Assembly: GCA_000697055.1 (NCBI GenBank)
Contig: JNDT01001278.1
Coordinates: 1-49,331, forward strand
Reading direction: 5' to 3'
DNA from: Saksenaea vasiformis B4078
Taxonomy: Eukaryota > Mucoromycota > Mucoromycetes > Mucorales > Saksenaeaceae
Length of the DNA stretch: 49,331 bases
Both the position numbers and the translations under genes were made by a program. Shown one piece after another: positions 1 through 8,958 of this stretch. Numbering within the stretch: the stretch's first letter is position 1; the number at the start of each line of letters is the position of its first letter. The notes beneath the pieces were generated by a model, which saw only the letters and a program-made list of their open reading frames with translations, did no database searches and was not told the origin of the DNA.

Positions 1-372
1 TGTTAAAAACCGTTGATAATACTTGAAACCATCACAATCCTCAATGATATTGCAAATTCGAAGTAACAATTGCTTATCGCTGAGATTGACATAGTCTGCT
101 TCAAGATGTACATATCCTTGAAAGCTGTATCCTTGCAGGAAGGTACCTTCCTCCACCGCTTCCTGCCGTGTAATCGCGTCTTCTAATTCAGACATAGTTA
201 TGATGCTTTCAGTAGGTGGGGCTCTTCCAACGTCGCTCTGTCGACCACGACAGGAGGAACAAGTCTTATAATTACGACGTCGCCCTGCAAACATCGTTGA
301 CGATCTCATTACACCACAGTTAGAACATCTGATCTGATCTTCAGTAGCTAAAGGTACGTTATTCTGTGACAT
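1..372 (-). CDS. CxxC-motif protein of unknown function, truncated by window edge
   Basis: The open frame runs from an ATG at 372 down to base 1 without a stop, so only the first 124 codons are visible. The N-terminal part carries two Cys pairs, CSNCG (about residues 16-20) and CSSCRG (about 38-43), spaced 18 residues apart with a basic stretch (GRRRNYKT) between them. This looks like a small zinc ribbon. The remainder is acidic, then hydrophobic/aromatic (FLQGYSFQGYVHLEADYVN). I do not recognise the family. Small Cys-pair proteins of this kind occur in lineage-specific fungal families, but that placement is inference. No intron is needed in the visible part. The rest of the gene lies left of the window. 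Confidence 0.6.
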   Translation of the reverse strand, partial: MSQNNVPLATEDQIRCSNCGVMRSSTMFAGRRRNYKTCSSCRGRQSDVGRAPPTESIITMSELEDAITRQEAVEEGTFLQGYSFQGYVHLEADYVNLSDKQLLLRICNIIEDCDGFKYYQRFLT

Positions 373-868
373 GATGAGGGAAACAAAGTGGATAAAGCAA
401 AGAATAGAAAGGTACAATTGGAATTCACATTTAAGCTGGATGGCATAACGCGGATAAAGTAATTGCCCATCTCACGTGACAGTGAAAAGATTGAAATTGC
501 TATGAAACTGTGAAAACATCGGCGAAAATTTGGATTTTTATTGAAGAACCATGAGTGCTTCGTTATTTAACATGTCCACTCTGAGTCGGTCTCGGAATAA
601 AATGGATAGAAGAAAACCCTTGTGAACGAAGGGAAAAAAAGAAAAGGGGAAACGTATCAGATCTAAGGGGATGACGCAACGCCTTTTTCCCACAACATAC
701 AGCCATATATCTGTTCGCTTACAATGAGCTAAGCGTTTTTTTGCCTGATCCCACTTACCTTTACATGAGAAAAATTAGTAAATCGCAGAGTATATTTTCA
801 TAATGGACGATTTGAGTCTTTACCTTCAATCGAAGATAGATTTATGATGCAGCAGTGAAGCTTTTTAT
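373..868. other. Intergenic region
   Basis: About 500 bp between the start of the Cys-pair gene and the 3' end of the PQ-loop gene, both on the minus strand. It must hold the promoter of the former. It is AT-rich. No RNA gene, repeat or further coding exon could be supported. Confidence 0.5.
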
Positions 869-2017
869 TTATGATAATAATCTTGTACGTTCCGTTGCCT
901 CGTCGTCTTGCAATGAATCATGTAGATCATCAATCCCCAGCTTCTTGTTCCTGAAGTGCCACACAATGCACATGATCAAAAGTATGCCTTGAAGTATACC
1001 CGTAATCATGTATGTAATCCACGCGGTCCAATTGGTCCCAGGACGGACGACGAGCGAATAGACAAACAATGCAGTGCCTATATAAACAAAGTTAATCTGT
1101 CTTTGACATAATAGTGCTGAAAATACCTGGTGTTTGTAAACACATCATTGGAATGCTTAATGCACCGACAGTCTTCGGATATTCGCAATGATTAGTCAAA
1201 GCCGTTCAATGATCAAATTACTCTACCTTTCGTTTCCAAGTTTTCCACAGTTGCGGAAGATATTGTAGAGCTGCCAAGATCATACTCAATACTCCCAAGA
1301 ATGCGGCCCACAGATTTGTCAGTTTCTGTTCTGGCCCACCCACAAATACCAACAGGATGACACTAATAAAGAAAGATAACGCAAAATGGCCAAGACACCA
1401 GGTCGCAACCAACAATGACACCTTCCACTCTGCAGAGATACTCATTTTTGGTGGTAATTCGAGATGTAACGATGGGGGATGTCGCTGGCGTTTACGGTCT
1501 TCTGGAAAGTATAACAGGAAAAGCACAAAACTTTTTGCGCCAGGTTGTCAGAAACCCACGGTTGTTACGAACTATTTTAGCTTACACAAGAGAGAACATC
1601 GCCCACTGAAAAAAAATTTGGAAAACTCCCATCAGACCCTCTAAGCAGGACCCCGCGGACTATGTCGTAGGTCACAAGTCAAAGGTTATCTTGACTGCGG
1701 AGAAGAGCACATAGTTACCAATGCACTGCAACATGCAATAGCATCCCACTGAAGCAAGATTATATTGAATAGACTGGAGGTAGAGGAGACCACACCGAGT
1801 AAAAGAAACCAAGCGCTGAAACCTTCGGATGTTTTGTTTGCAATGATTCGGTAATGCTACATATAGAATGAATGCCTCAGGCAGGTTCACTTCTCACTTG
1901 ACTTACTTGTGGTAGGTAAGACACAACAAGGCCAATACAAAGGAATATACTAATGAATAGCGTCAATTTGTCGTTGTGCGCAACGCATTGACGTGGGCTC
2001 TCGGCAGAAATGTCCAT
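869..2017 (-). CDS. PQ-loop repeat membrane protein
   Basis: Six exons (2017-1907, 1856-1719, 1659-1586, 1530-1227, 1172-1127, 1077-869) join in one frame to give 293 residues. Two PQ-loop signatures are present: SYLPQ at the end of exon 1 and ALQYLPQLWKTWK in exon 4. These are followed by the conserved stretches TSEGFSAWFLLLGVVSSTSS (exon 2) and GALSIPMMCLQTPG (exon 5). Seven or so hydrophobic segments fit the PQ-loop (SLC66/SWEET-like) fold of lysosomal/vacuolar or Golgi transporters. The C-terminus ends in ERTRLLS, an acidic/dileucine-type sorting signal. The start is the first ATG (MDISAESP) before the first transmembrane segment. An AATAAA on the minus strand (864-869) overlaps the stop codon. 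Substrate is unknown; cationic amino acids are known for some family members. Confidence 0.88.
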
Positions 2018-2253
2018 GGAAGAGTTACGGTTTCCGACTTGGGTTTCGGACCTTTAACAGCTGCTATTGGACGAAGTCCATGGACGGCGGAATATTGTAT
2101 TCAGGCGAAAGTTTGTACATTACTTCGTCTTTCATATTGCAGCACAGTTCGAATTATATACCGTTCTTATAAAAAAAGTTCGCTTTTTCAATAGCAGGCT
2201 GTAATATAAAGAAAACGGGTGTCAATCTCTTTCGTCTCTGTTTCTCCCCTATT

Positions 2254-2292
<39 letters not shown>

Positions 2293-2374
2293 GCACGAAC
2301 TATAAATTTGTTCGACTGCTGGTAGCTCCTTTCATGCGTGTCAGGCAAGTTCAAAGGGGTACTGTTTCTACGCC
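2018..2374. other. Intergenic region with CA microsatellite
   Basis: Promoter side of the PQ-loop gene and 3' side of the small gene at 2375-2704. Apart from the CA repeat at 2256-2297, nothing coding or structured is supported. Confidence 0.5.
2256..2297. repeat. (CA)n microsatellite
   Basis: About sixteen uninterrupted AC units from 2257 to 2288, followed by three degenerate GCAC units. A simple-sequence repeat in non-coding DNA, likely length-variable between isolates. Confidence 0.95.
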
Positions 2375-2704
2375 TCAGTCTTCTTCTTTGACTTTAGCTT
2401 CTGCTGGCAACTTATCCTGAAGAGCGTCGTGATGAAAAATTCTGGACTTAAGTTTCATCGACAGACGGGTCTGATTATAGCGCTGACAACAGCAAAACTA
2501 ATGTTAAGCCCATTCAGACTTATATTAGAAGCAAAAGCTTGGAGTACAGTCCTGACATACGCTAGTACGGGATGTGATGCTTCAGGGACCATGGTAATGG
2601 TGCGGCTTTCATGTATAGCAATGATAATCATTACCCAAAATGAAGATAAGAGCTGTTTCGTTTAACTACCGCAAGATGATCCGATATGTCTGGCTAGAGT
2701 TCAT
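2375..2704 (-). CDS. Possible 59-residue basic protein with LYR-like N-terminus
   Basis: Three small exons (2704-2670, 2605-2569, 2482-2375) splice in frame at GT-AG sites to a 59-residue protein starting MNSSQTYRIILRR and ending AEAKVKEED. The N-terminal Y-R-I-I-L-R resembles the LYR motif of mitochondrial Fe-S/complex assembly adaptors. The middle is basic and helical (RLSMKLKSRIFHHDALQDKL). The protein is shorter than typical LYRM proteins (about 80-110 residues), so the family call is only a suggestion. Exon 3 is the best supported piece. The two upstream exons were chosen because they restore frame through canonical sites. The gene sits 150 bp downstream of the hexokinase-like gene, on the same strand. 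Confidence 0.4.
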
Positions 2705-2726
2705 CCTCAAATTTGTTCAGTTAAAG

Positions 2727-2750
2727 ATCTCTCTCTCTCCCTCTCTCTCA
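2727..2750. repeat. CT-rich simple repeat
   Basis: A run of CT dinucleotides with one interruption, just upstream of the proposed start of the 59-residue gene (a GA-rich tract on its coding strand). Purine-rich tracts are common near fungal promoters, but no function can be shown. Confidence 0.8.
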
Positions 2751-2856
2751 CTGCTCTGGACATAGCCCATTTGTTGCTCAATGCATTTGCTGCTTTCTTT
2801 CTAAACTCTATTTTTCTCAACTTCGAGTAAAGAAGCTACCTAAATTTTTATAAACT

Positions 2857-4423
2857 CTATACTGCTAACATGGCAGCCAATGCCGCTCCTATGCCATTGC
2901 CATCGCGGGTGACACCAATATTGATACAGTCTACTTTCGATCCGTATAGTTCTTTTAAAGCAGCGTTTACTTGATGTGGGAAATTAGGTTGATGTTGGTA
3001 GACATCGCCCTCGACACCTGGAGAGAAGAGTTAGGGAAAAAAGGAGCAAAGAGAGAAGGAGAGCAGAACTTACTGAGGGTGAGGCCACCCCGTAGAGCCT
3101 GGCGTTTTTCAATCACAGCGCTCATTGCTGTTGCAATCAGCCTTGCTGCACGTCGACCTACCAGCGCGCAAATCGTTTTGACCATGGTACGGTCAGACAG
3201 CGTGGTCGATGGCACGCACATCACAGATTCCAAGATGTGACGGGTTACTTCAAGCTCGGTGGTATCGTCTGATTCTATCGCGTTCATGTAGGACGCTTCA
3301 AAAATATAAGGCTTATTAAACTCCGGCGAATAATCTTGTCGGAAAATCAGGCGCCGGTCAAGGAAGTCTACAATGATATGACGTACGATCTCACCCAGGT
3401 ACAACCCGGAGACCATTTTTTCAAAAAGATGGATACCGGGATTGATCGACTCGCGATTTACCCGGTTATCGTAAAAAGTCCGTGGAAGATAACGTTGCGT
3501 ATCGTCAAAAGATCCCCATTCTGTATCAATAATCATTTCTTGAGCTTCTGACGAGCACTTTTTAATACATGCAACCTTTTCCCAATAGGCTATTGTGAAC
3601 AAAAACGTCAGTCATACTCCACAGCAGAATATTGCTCCTCCTGCCTTGTATTACCTGCGTTTGTGCCTGTGCTGACAGAGCATGATAGCAACGTATCCAG
3701 ATTGCGGTAGTTATGGGCAAGAAGACAGCCAACTTAGAAAAGTATAATTAAGCAATGCGCACGATCTTTTCTTAGAATTTCTTACCTGAGCTATTGACAA
3801 CGGCTTTCACGTCCACTGGTAAATGAATCCTGTCAAAGTTCTTTTGCAAGAGGTCTGCAAGATTTTTCTTTTCCGTTTCAATAATATCAAAATCCTTGGT
3901 CCAGTGCAGAACTGAAGCATTATCCAGAGCTGTTTGATGGAGTGGGAAGGAGATGCAAAGACCCAATACAAATCTCTGCTGAGGTCTGTTGATATATTGC
4001 ATGAAAGTCTCCAATGAACGTGTCAAAAATTCGATAAGAGTATCGATGGATCCCCGTTTAAGCTGCTCATTCACCCGGTACTTCTGCTGATGGGTCCCGA
4101 TCCTGCCCCGTCCGCGTAGCTCGACCAGATAGACGCGAGCGTAGGAACCTGAAAGTCCATGTAAACCGGTATCTGACATACAGACATCTCTTTTTACCAC
4201 TCAATTCTAATCCCAAATATTCGCCCGTTTCTTGACCAGTAGGATGGCGTGTTACCCAGGATGGCAACATCGGTACATCGGCGTTGTGGAGATGCAGTCC
4301 TTGGTCCATTTGTTTGACCATTTGGGCTCGTATCGCCTTGAGCTTGTCAGTTGATAGTTCAAGTTGTTGTTTCAAATCTTGTAAGGCCTGTTGGGCAGCC
4401 TCGTCCAAAGTGTTGCTTGACAT
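2857..4423 (-). CDS. Atypical hexokinase-like protein lacking the catalytic aspartate
   Basis: Five exons (4423-4198, 4148-3786, 3732-3655, 3589-3074, 3017-2857) give 447 residues with the full hexokinase architecture and normal length. Recognisable blocks are SFPLHQTALDNA (sugar-binding loop region), STGTNAAYWEKV, TEWGSFDD, INPGIHLFEKMVSGLYLGEI and, near the end, a degenerate adenosine/GSGxGAA loop (DGNGIGAALAA). Two key sites are changed. The phosphate-1 motif LGGTN reads ELSGSY (residues 73-78), and the catalytic Asp of the AVVNDTVG motif (Asp211 in yeast Hxk2) is Ser195 in AVVNSSVG. Phosphotransfer is therefore unlikely. By analogy with Aspergillus HxkC/XprF and HxkD, which are non-catalytic hexokinase-like proteins tied to carbon or protease regulation, a regulatory role is inferred. 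Start: an ATG nine codons upstream (4450) is also in frame, but MSSNTLDEAAQQ is the more typical beginning. Confidence 0.9.
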
Positions 4424-5558
4424 GTTGATAAAGAAAGAAAGAGAAGACAAGTGGAAAGATTGTCACGCTGTTTTAGACAGGCATTTATCATTTAATCAGT
4501 GATCATCCGCGATCGCTCTAGTGGCGGATTTCAATCTTATCGGGCGGCGCACAAAGCTTGATTTGCTGGAGGTAACGTACACAGGAAACTGGGTCCTTTG
4601 GACACGCAAAAGACGGAAGCTGTTTAGCGCCGCTTCAATATCATAACGTCATTCTATTCTCCAGCTTCCGATCTCAGACGCTGCACACCGTTCGCAATAC
4701 ATTTAGTTAAGCGCCGTTTCTCGTTATCTCGAATTGTTACTCCTAGGTTGAACGGTACTGCGTTTCTCGCGAAAGTAACATTAAATTTATTGCAGCAGTT
4801 GTACCGTGCCTATCTTTTACTAACGAGAGGGGTCGCATCGATAGCTTGATGCAGACCATTAGCTCTAACGGGCCAGGTAGACTTGTTTCTTGAACAAAAT
4901 TTATCAAGTTTCCCTGATGCAAGACATAGTGTTCCTGAACCAAGAGAAAGATATGTACCGTTGGGGATGCTTTATCAAATCTCTTTGGAAAAAGCATGAC
5001 GAAATCAAGACCAAATCGTGCGACACTGCCGACTGCTATCTGTTTCTCTGACCTATTAGAGCTGGTACGATGTGAATTTGCACATTATTGTTGGTTGCCT
5101 AAAATCTGAAAATATAATACCGTAAATTGCACGTTTTATTAAAGGCGGTTGATAGCCTTATGTTCATATCTATTCGCACGGGCTCTTGCGTATAAACTTT
5201 GGAATGTCACCACACTACCACCGTATGATGTACAGTAAGGGAAAATAACCGTGAGGACTCGGAGAGGTTATAGCGAGCTTCCTAGTCCCTGAGCCTTCTT
5301 TGCGCTCCTCAACAGTATACTTTTGATGCTGCATGGTTATTTTAGCGAGACTAGCTTTCGATGATCTCCTTTTGCTGCACTTCATTCTGCCTTGGGTGTG
5401 TTTATACATGAGGCTCATCCTTCCGATTTGAAAGGATATTGAAAAAAATATTTCTGTTCGAAACAGGTACTCATGTATACCAGCAGTTAAACAATAGAAG
5501 ATGTGTGGCGATCTTCTTGAAACTCCAAGCTCTTTCTTTGGAAATGTCTACGGTTATG
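4424..5558. other. Long intergenic region with an orphan open frame
   Basis: About 1.1 kb upstream of the hexokinase-like gene. It holds an orphan open frame (4743-5084, minus) described separately and a shorter basic open frame at 5215-5418 (minus) that I cannot assign. No RNA gene or clear repeat was seen. Confidence 0.5.
4743..5084 (-). other. Orphan open reading frame, 113 codons, possibly a decayed gene fragment
   Basis: An uninterrupted minus-strand frame from a stop at 5085-5087 to TAG at 4743. Its residue composition looks protein-like (GSVARFGLDFVMLFPKRFDK and later VHIFLLVQEHYVLHQGN). The first ATG is at 4997. No intron partners or recognisable domain were found. It could be an exon of an unrecognised gene, or a remnant of a multicopy or transposon-linked family. 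I do not assign a function. Confidence 0.3.
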
Positions 5559-5773
5559 TCAACGACTAACGGGGTAATAATAATAGTGTTCGTATGCACG
5601 ATTGACATCCGATGACAGGTAGTTGAAGTTTAGGTAGGACGTATAAATGTCCCTGGCCATGTTCTGAGGGAGTAGCCGAAGGGGTTGAGTACAAAGGAGC
5701 TGCTTGACTTCGTACCACGTTAGAGTTGGGACTGAGGGATCACCGACGGCCTTCTGTGTGACATTGTTGGATC
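5559..5773 (-). CDS. Terminal exon of an unidentified small protein (start unresolved)
   Basis: A 71-codon frame ending in TGA at 5559 has strong coding character (DPSVPTLTWYEVKQLLC, then NMARDIYTSYLNFNYLSSDV, and a Tyr-rich tail). It is preceded by a good acceptor (TTTTTAG at 5774-5780). The only nearby upstream ATG (about 5872) followed by a donor (GTAAGAG) reads ATG GAT TTT AAG GGG TGA, so it stops before the junction in the required frame. The first exon is therefore unidentified, or the gene is broken. An internal Met (in NMARD) could start a shorter product of about 35 residues. The locus is divergent from the Mso1-like gene at 5926 and shares its roughly 150-bp upstream region. Confidence 0.4.
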
Positions 5774-5925
5774 CTAAAAAGGAACAATAAAAACACGCAC
5801 AACATATTCTATTCCTCGTGGTGGAAAAGGCGGCTGTTTAAACCTCACTCTTACCTTTTCACCCCTTAAAATCCATTGCTTTTCTTAGCTCTACTTCCTT
5901 TCTTTTCTTGCTGTTTTGTTGTTCT

Positions 5926-7182
5926 ATGGGAGCGCAGGTTGTAGATTACCGAGTGTCGACCATCGTCGTGTTGTGCAAAGACTGTGGCCAGGATGTTGGT
6001 TTATACCCGGCTCGGCATAAATGTCAGGACGTCACTCGACCCCCTTTGCCACCGTTACCTACGCAATATCTCGATGAGCCTCGTAAGCCATCTACATTAC
6101 GTGACCCTCGTCTATCATCATCATCATCGTTGGGACAGCCACCACCCAGTCCCAGTAATGTGGATTCCAAATGGGCACGATTTGGAAACTCGAACGAAGA
6201 AGAGGAAGACGATTCCAGTTATTTCAATAAATTTGCGGAGAACCTTGAGGAGAAGGAGCCCACAGGCAAGAAATTGTGGGGCAAAGTACGACAAAATGAA
6301 AAATGGAAACAGTTGAATGAAAAAAGTTAATACTTTACAAAAATGTAGCTGGTCGCATTCTGACTGACTTCTATTAGATGACAAGGCAAAAGGGAATGGA
6401 AAGCTGTGGGGTAAATTGCTGCAAGCCACGCAGACAATGGCAGATAAGATCCCTTCACGCGACGATGACAAAGGCCCAGGTAAAATAATAAAAAAGATAC
6501 TAGACAGTAGACTTAAATTACGTTTAAAGAATCCGATGAGTCTGACTGGGAGGGCGAATCTCACGTATCCAGAGTCCTTCGAGAACACTATGAAAAGAGA
6601 CGACAACCGTTACCTCAGTGGTTACGCGATATGCGCACGCCTCTGCATCAAGCGCCTCAGGTACATCAAGTAGTACAACAGGTACAGCCTGAAGTGCTAG
6701 AGGAGAAAAAGGCAAATCGCAACTCTACTGGCAGAAGGCGGCTGTGGGATACCGATCCAGAGGTCTCGAGACGTGAACGTGAACGGCAAGAATTACGTCA
6801 AGCGGGTCCACCACCAGCTGAAAATCGCCATTACCAGGATAAAGGACATACAATGGAACAAGGGCGGTACGCTCGATACAGAACCAATGATCCCGCTCCT
6901 CGAGAACAACCTGGACGATATGATGATTATTACGTATCACCATCTCCACAAGCATCCTATGGATACGCCCGTGATAAAGATTCTTACTGCCGCACGGAGC
7001 AAACTCACCCAAATCATTATCAAAATAACAACAACAACAACAACAACTATTATTATCGTACTTCCCCTTCGTCTTATAATCGCGAAGGCGATGATCCTTA
7101 CAGTAGCGGTAACTACCTGCGTGGATCACCTAATAACATACCCAGACGTCCATCCCGAGAGGAGCCCGCCAGATATTTTTAA
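5926..7182 (+). CDS. Mso1-like Sec1-binding-region protein with N-terminal Cys motif
   Basis: Three exons (5926-6325, 6378-6479, 6530-7182) splice in frame to 384 residues. The N-terminus has a conserved-looking Cys cluster, CKDCGQDVGLYPARHKC. A repeated motif K-L-W-G-K occurs at the end of exon 1 and in exon 2. Residues about 168-200 read as acidic (DESDWEG) followed by SHVSRVLREHYEKRRQPLPQ and W-L, which matches the Sec1-binding region of fungal Mso1 exocytosis regulators as I know it. The C-terminal half is low-complexity, with an eight-Asn run encoded by AAC repeats and many Tyr, Arg and Pro. If the call is right, the protein helps SNARE assembly at secretory vesicle docking. The start is MGAQVVDY at 5926; an in-frame ATG six codons upstream exists. 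Confidence 0.7.
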
Positions 7183-7248
7183 TTTCGTAACTTCTTTTCC
7201 CCAACTTCCTTAATGTATCATAAAAAACGTAGGCTTAAAATCATTGTT

Positions 7249-8866
7249 TTACTGTGCTTCCATTCTCTCGCCATCTTTGTCACCATCATCGTTGTCATCA
7301 TCATCACAGTATCCTTGATCAGGACCCTCCAAAACGTTGCCCGTGGTGGGATCCACCTGGGCGACGTCGCAAATGGCTGTCGATTGGAAGCCAGCCCAAA
7401 ACAATGGGACCTTACGGTACTTGAGTACACCTCTAGCTACTAACCCATATGGGTATCGGATAATTCGCGACCTATCCAACACGTTATCACTTGTGCTTTT
7501 AAAAAAATTGTGTCTTCTATCCTTACCATCGTCCATTTCCACGTGGGTCCGCACCTGGGGAGCGTAACCGGATTTGACTGATAGCAACATGTTGGGTCGA
7601 TTTGCTGAAGAACGTTGACGGAATAGATAAAGGTTCATCGAAATGATAAACGCTTCCCAGATATTCTGCGGGGTCTGCAGCAGCAGTTGATGATGCCTCG
7701 GCAAGTGTTGGTACAATTTGACTGAAGGCAAACAAACTGATATCAGCATCTGTCATCAGAACGGTCCAAAGATTCGGGTTGGAGGCCTGAACACGGAGGT
7801 CAAAGATCAACTCTTTATCCGATGCTAGCACCCGGTCAATCTGCACACTAATATCGACCAACGGTTGGGCTTGATATAAAACAATGATGAAGAACAGTAA
7901 GAAGGAGACCACGCCGACGCAAAGTCCAAAAGCGCTAAAAAAAGAAAGAATATTTATTACAAAGGTTGAAACTCGTTTCGTTTTCTGTTACCATGATTTG
8001 TTACGTCGGCGTCGCGGATTACGCTGGTAATGGTACTGACGTCGTCGACTGTACGGTGTCACGGCTAGCAACGGATCTTCTTCGTCATCGCTCATATAGC
8101 CATCTGCATAAGATGTAGGGGACGGTGGTCTTTTATTTCGACCATTATTGCGATCGTATGTTGGTCGTGTTACGTAATTACGAAGCTTCGGCCGGCTTTG
8201 GATTTCTTCCTGAGACGCTGGTCGGAAAAGATCCATGAATCGATGACGGCGGCGGCGTCGTTCTGGATCCACGATGGGGTTGGACCGTAAAGAGAGGGGT
8301 CGATAAAGATCATGATCGGCTGTATAAGGATATACGTAACGTTCGTTCTCATCCGAATCTTTTACCCGATGGTTTCAGTACACGTTTTACTTTCCCCACA
8401 AGCTGCATACCTTCAACATTAGATACTGCGTCTACTAAATTTCGATGGAAAACTTCAGCAGGGCTTGTCGTTGTGGTTGCCATGGTTGAAGATGGCTTCT
8501 TCTTTTTTCGACGCTGCTGTCGCATTGAAAAACAACAAAGATCTATCACTCCTATCTTTGACTTCCTCTGTCTGCCCTTACCTCAGTTTTTATACTTGCA
8601 GTTCGTGGCGGTGACTGAGATAAAAGTGTATCGCCAGGCTCGTCGCTCATCGCATCGGGATTGTGTAATGACTGGGGCTCAAAATGGGCCTTCTCTACCG
8701 TCAGATTGCGATCAAAATTGGACAGTAGTAAATCGCGACGGAGGTCCTGGGGGTATTTATCTGTGGGAATGGTAGCGAACTTGTTAACGAATGGTCGATT
8801 CGATCGACCCGATGATCCTTCTTCAGTCGGTCGGGGTGATGATTGTTCATGCTGATTCTCGGACAT
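7249..8866 (-). CDS. VAC7: Vac7-like regulator of vacuolar PI(3,5)P2 synthesis
   Basis: Five exons (8866-8582, 8516-8411, 8358-7992, 7934-7527, 7471-7249) give 462 residues. The first 250 are disordered and basic (PERRRRRHRF and similar). A single transmembrane helix follows at about 254-276 (CVGVVSFLLFFIIVLYQ). The C-terminal lumenal domain has the Vac7/Tag1 hallmarks DLRVQASNPNLWTVLMTDAD, an LG-x-VYHFDEPLSIPSTFF block, the junction W-SRIIRYPYGLVARGVLKY, and VDPTTGNVLEG. Yeast Vac7 activates the Fab1 lipid kinase at the vacuole. Tag1, a related protein, signals termination of autophagy, so an assignment to either paralogue is possible. The protein is much shorter than yeast Vac7. The acidic C-terminal tail (DDDDNDDGDKDG) is unusual. 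Confidence 0.85.
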
Positions 8867-8958
8867 GCCTGGGCATTTGAACGCAAAAAAAAAGGAGGCC
8901 AGAAAAGGAAACGACAAGTGGGATTTTTCGTTACTTTTTAATGCTCAGATTTTACAAT

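Noticed and set aside
5640..5760. Possible tRNA or structured RNA near GGGAGTAGCCGAAGGGGTTGAG
   Set aside because: No cloverleaf could be drawn, and the minus strand of this stretch reads as a coding exon.
7021..7045. AAC trinucleotide run
   Set aside because: It is inside the Mso1-like coding sequence and encodes an Asn run, so not listed as a separate repeat.
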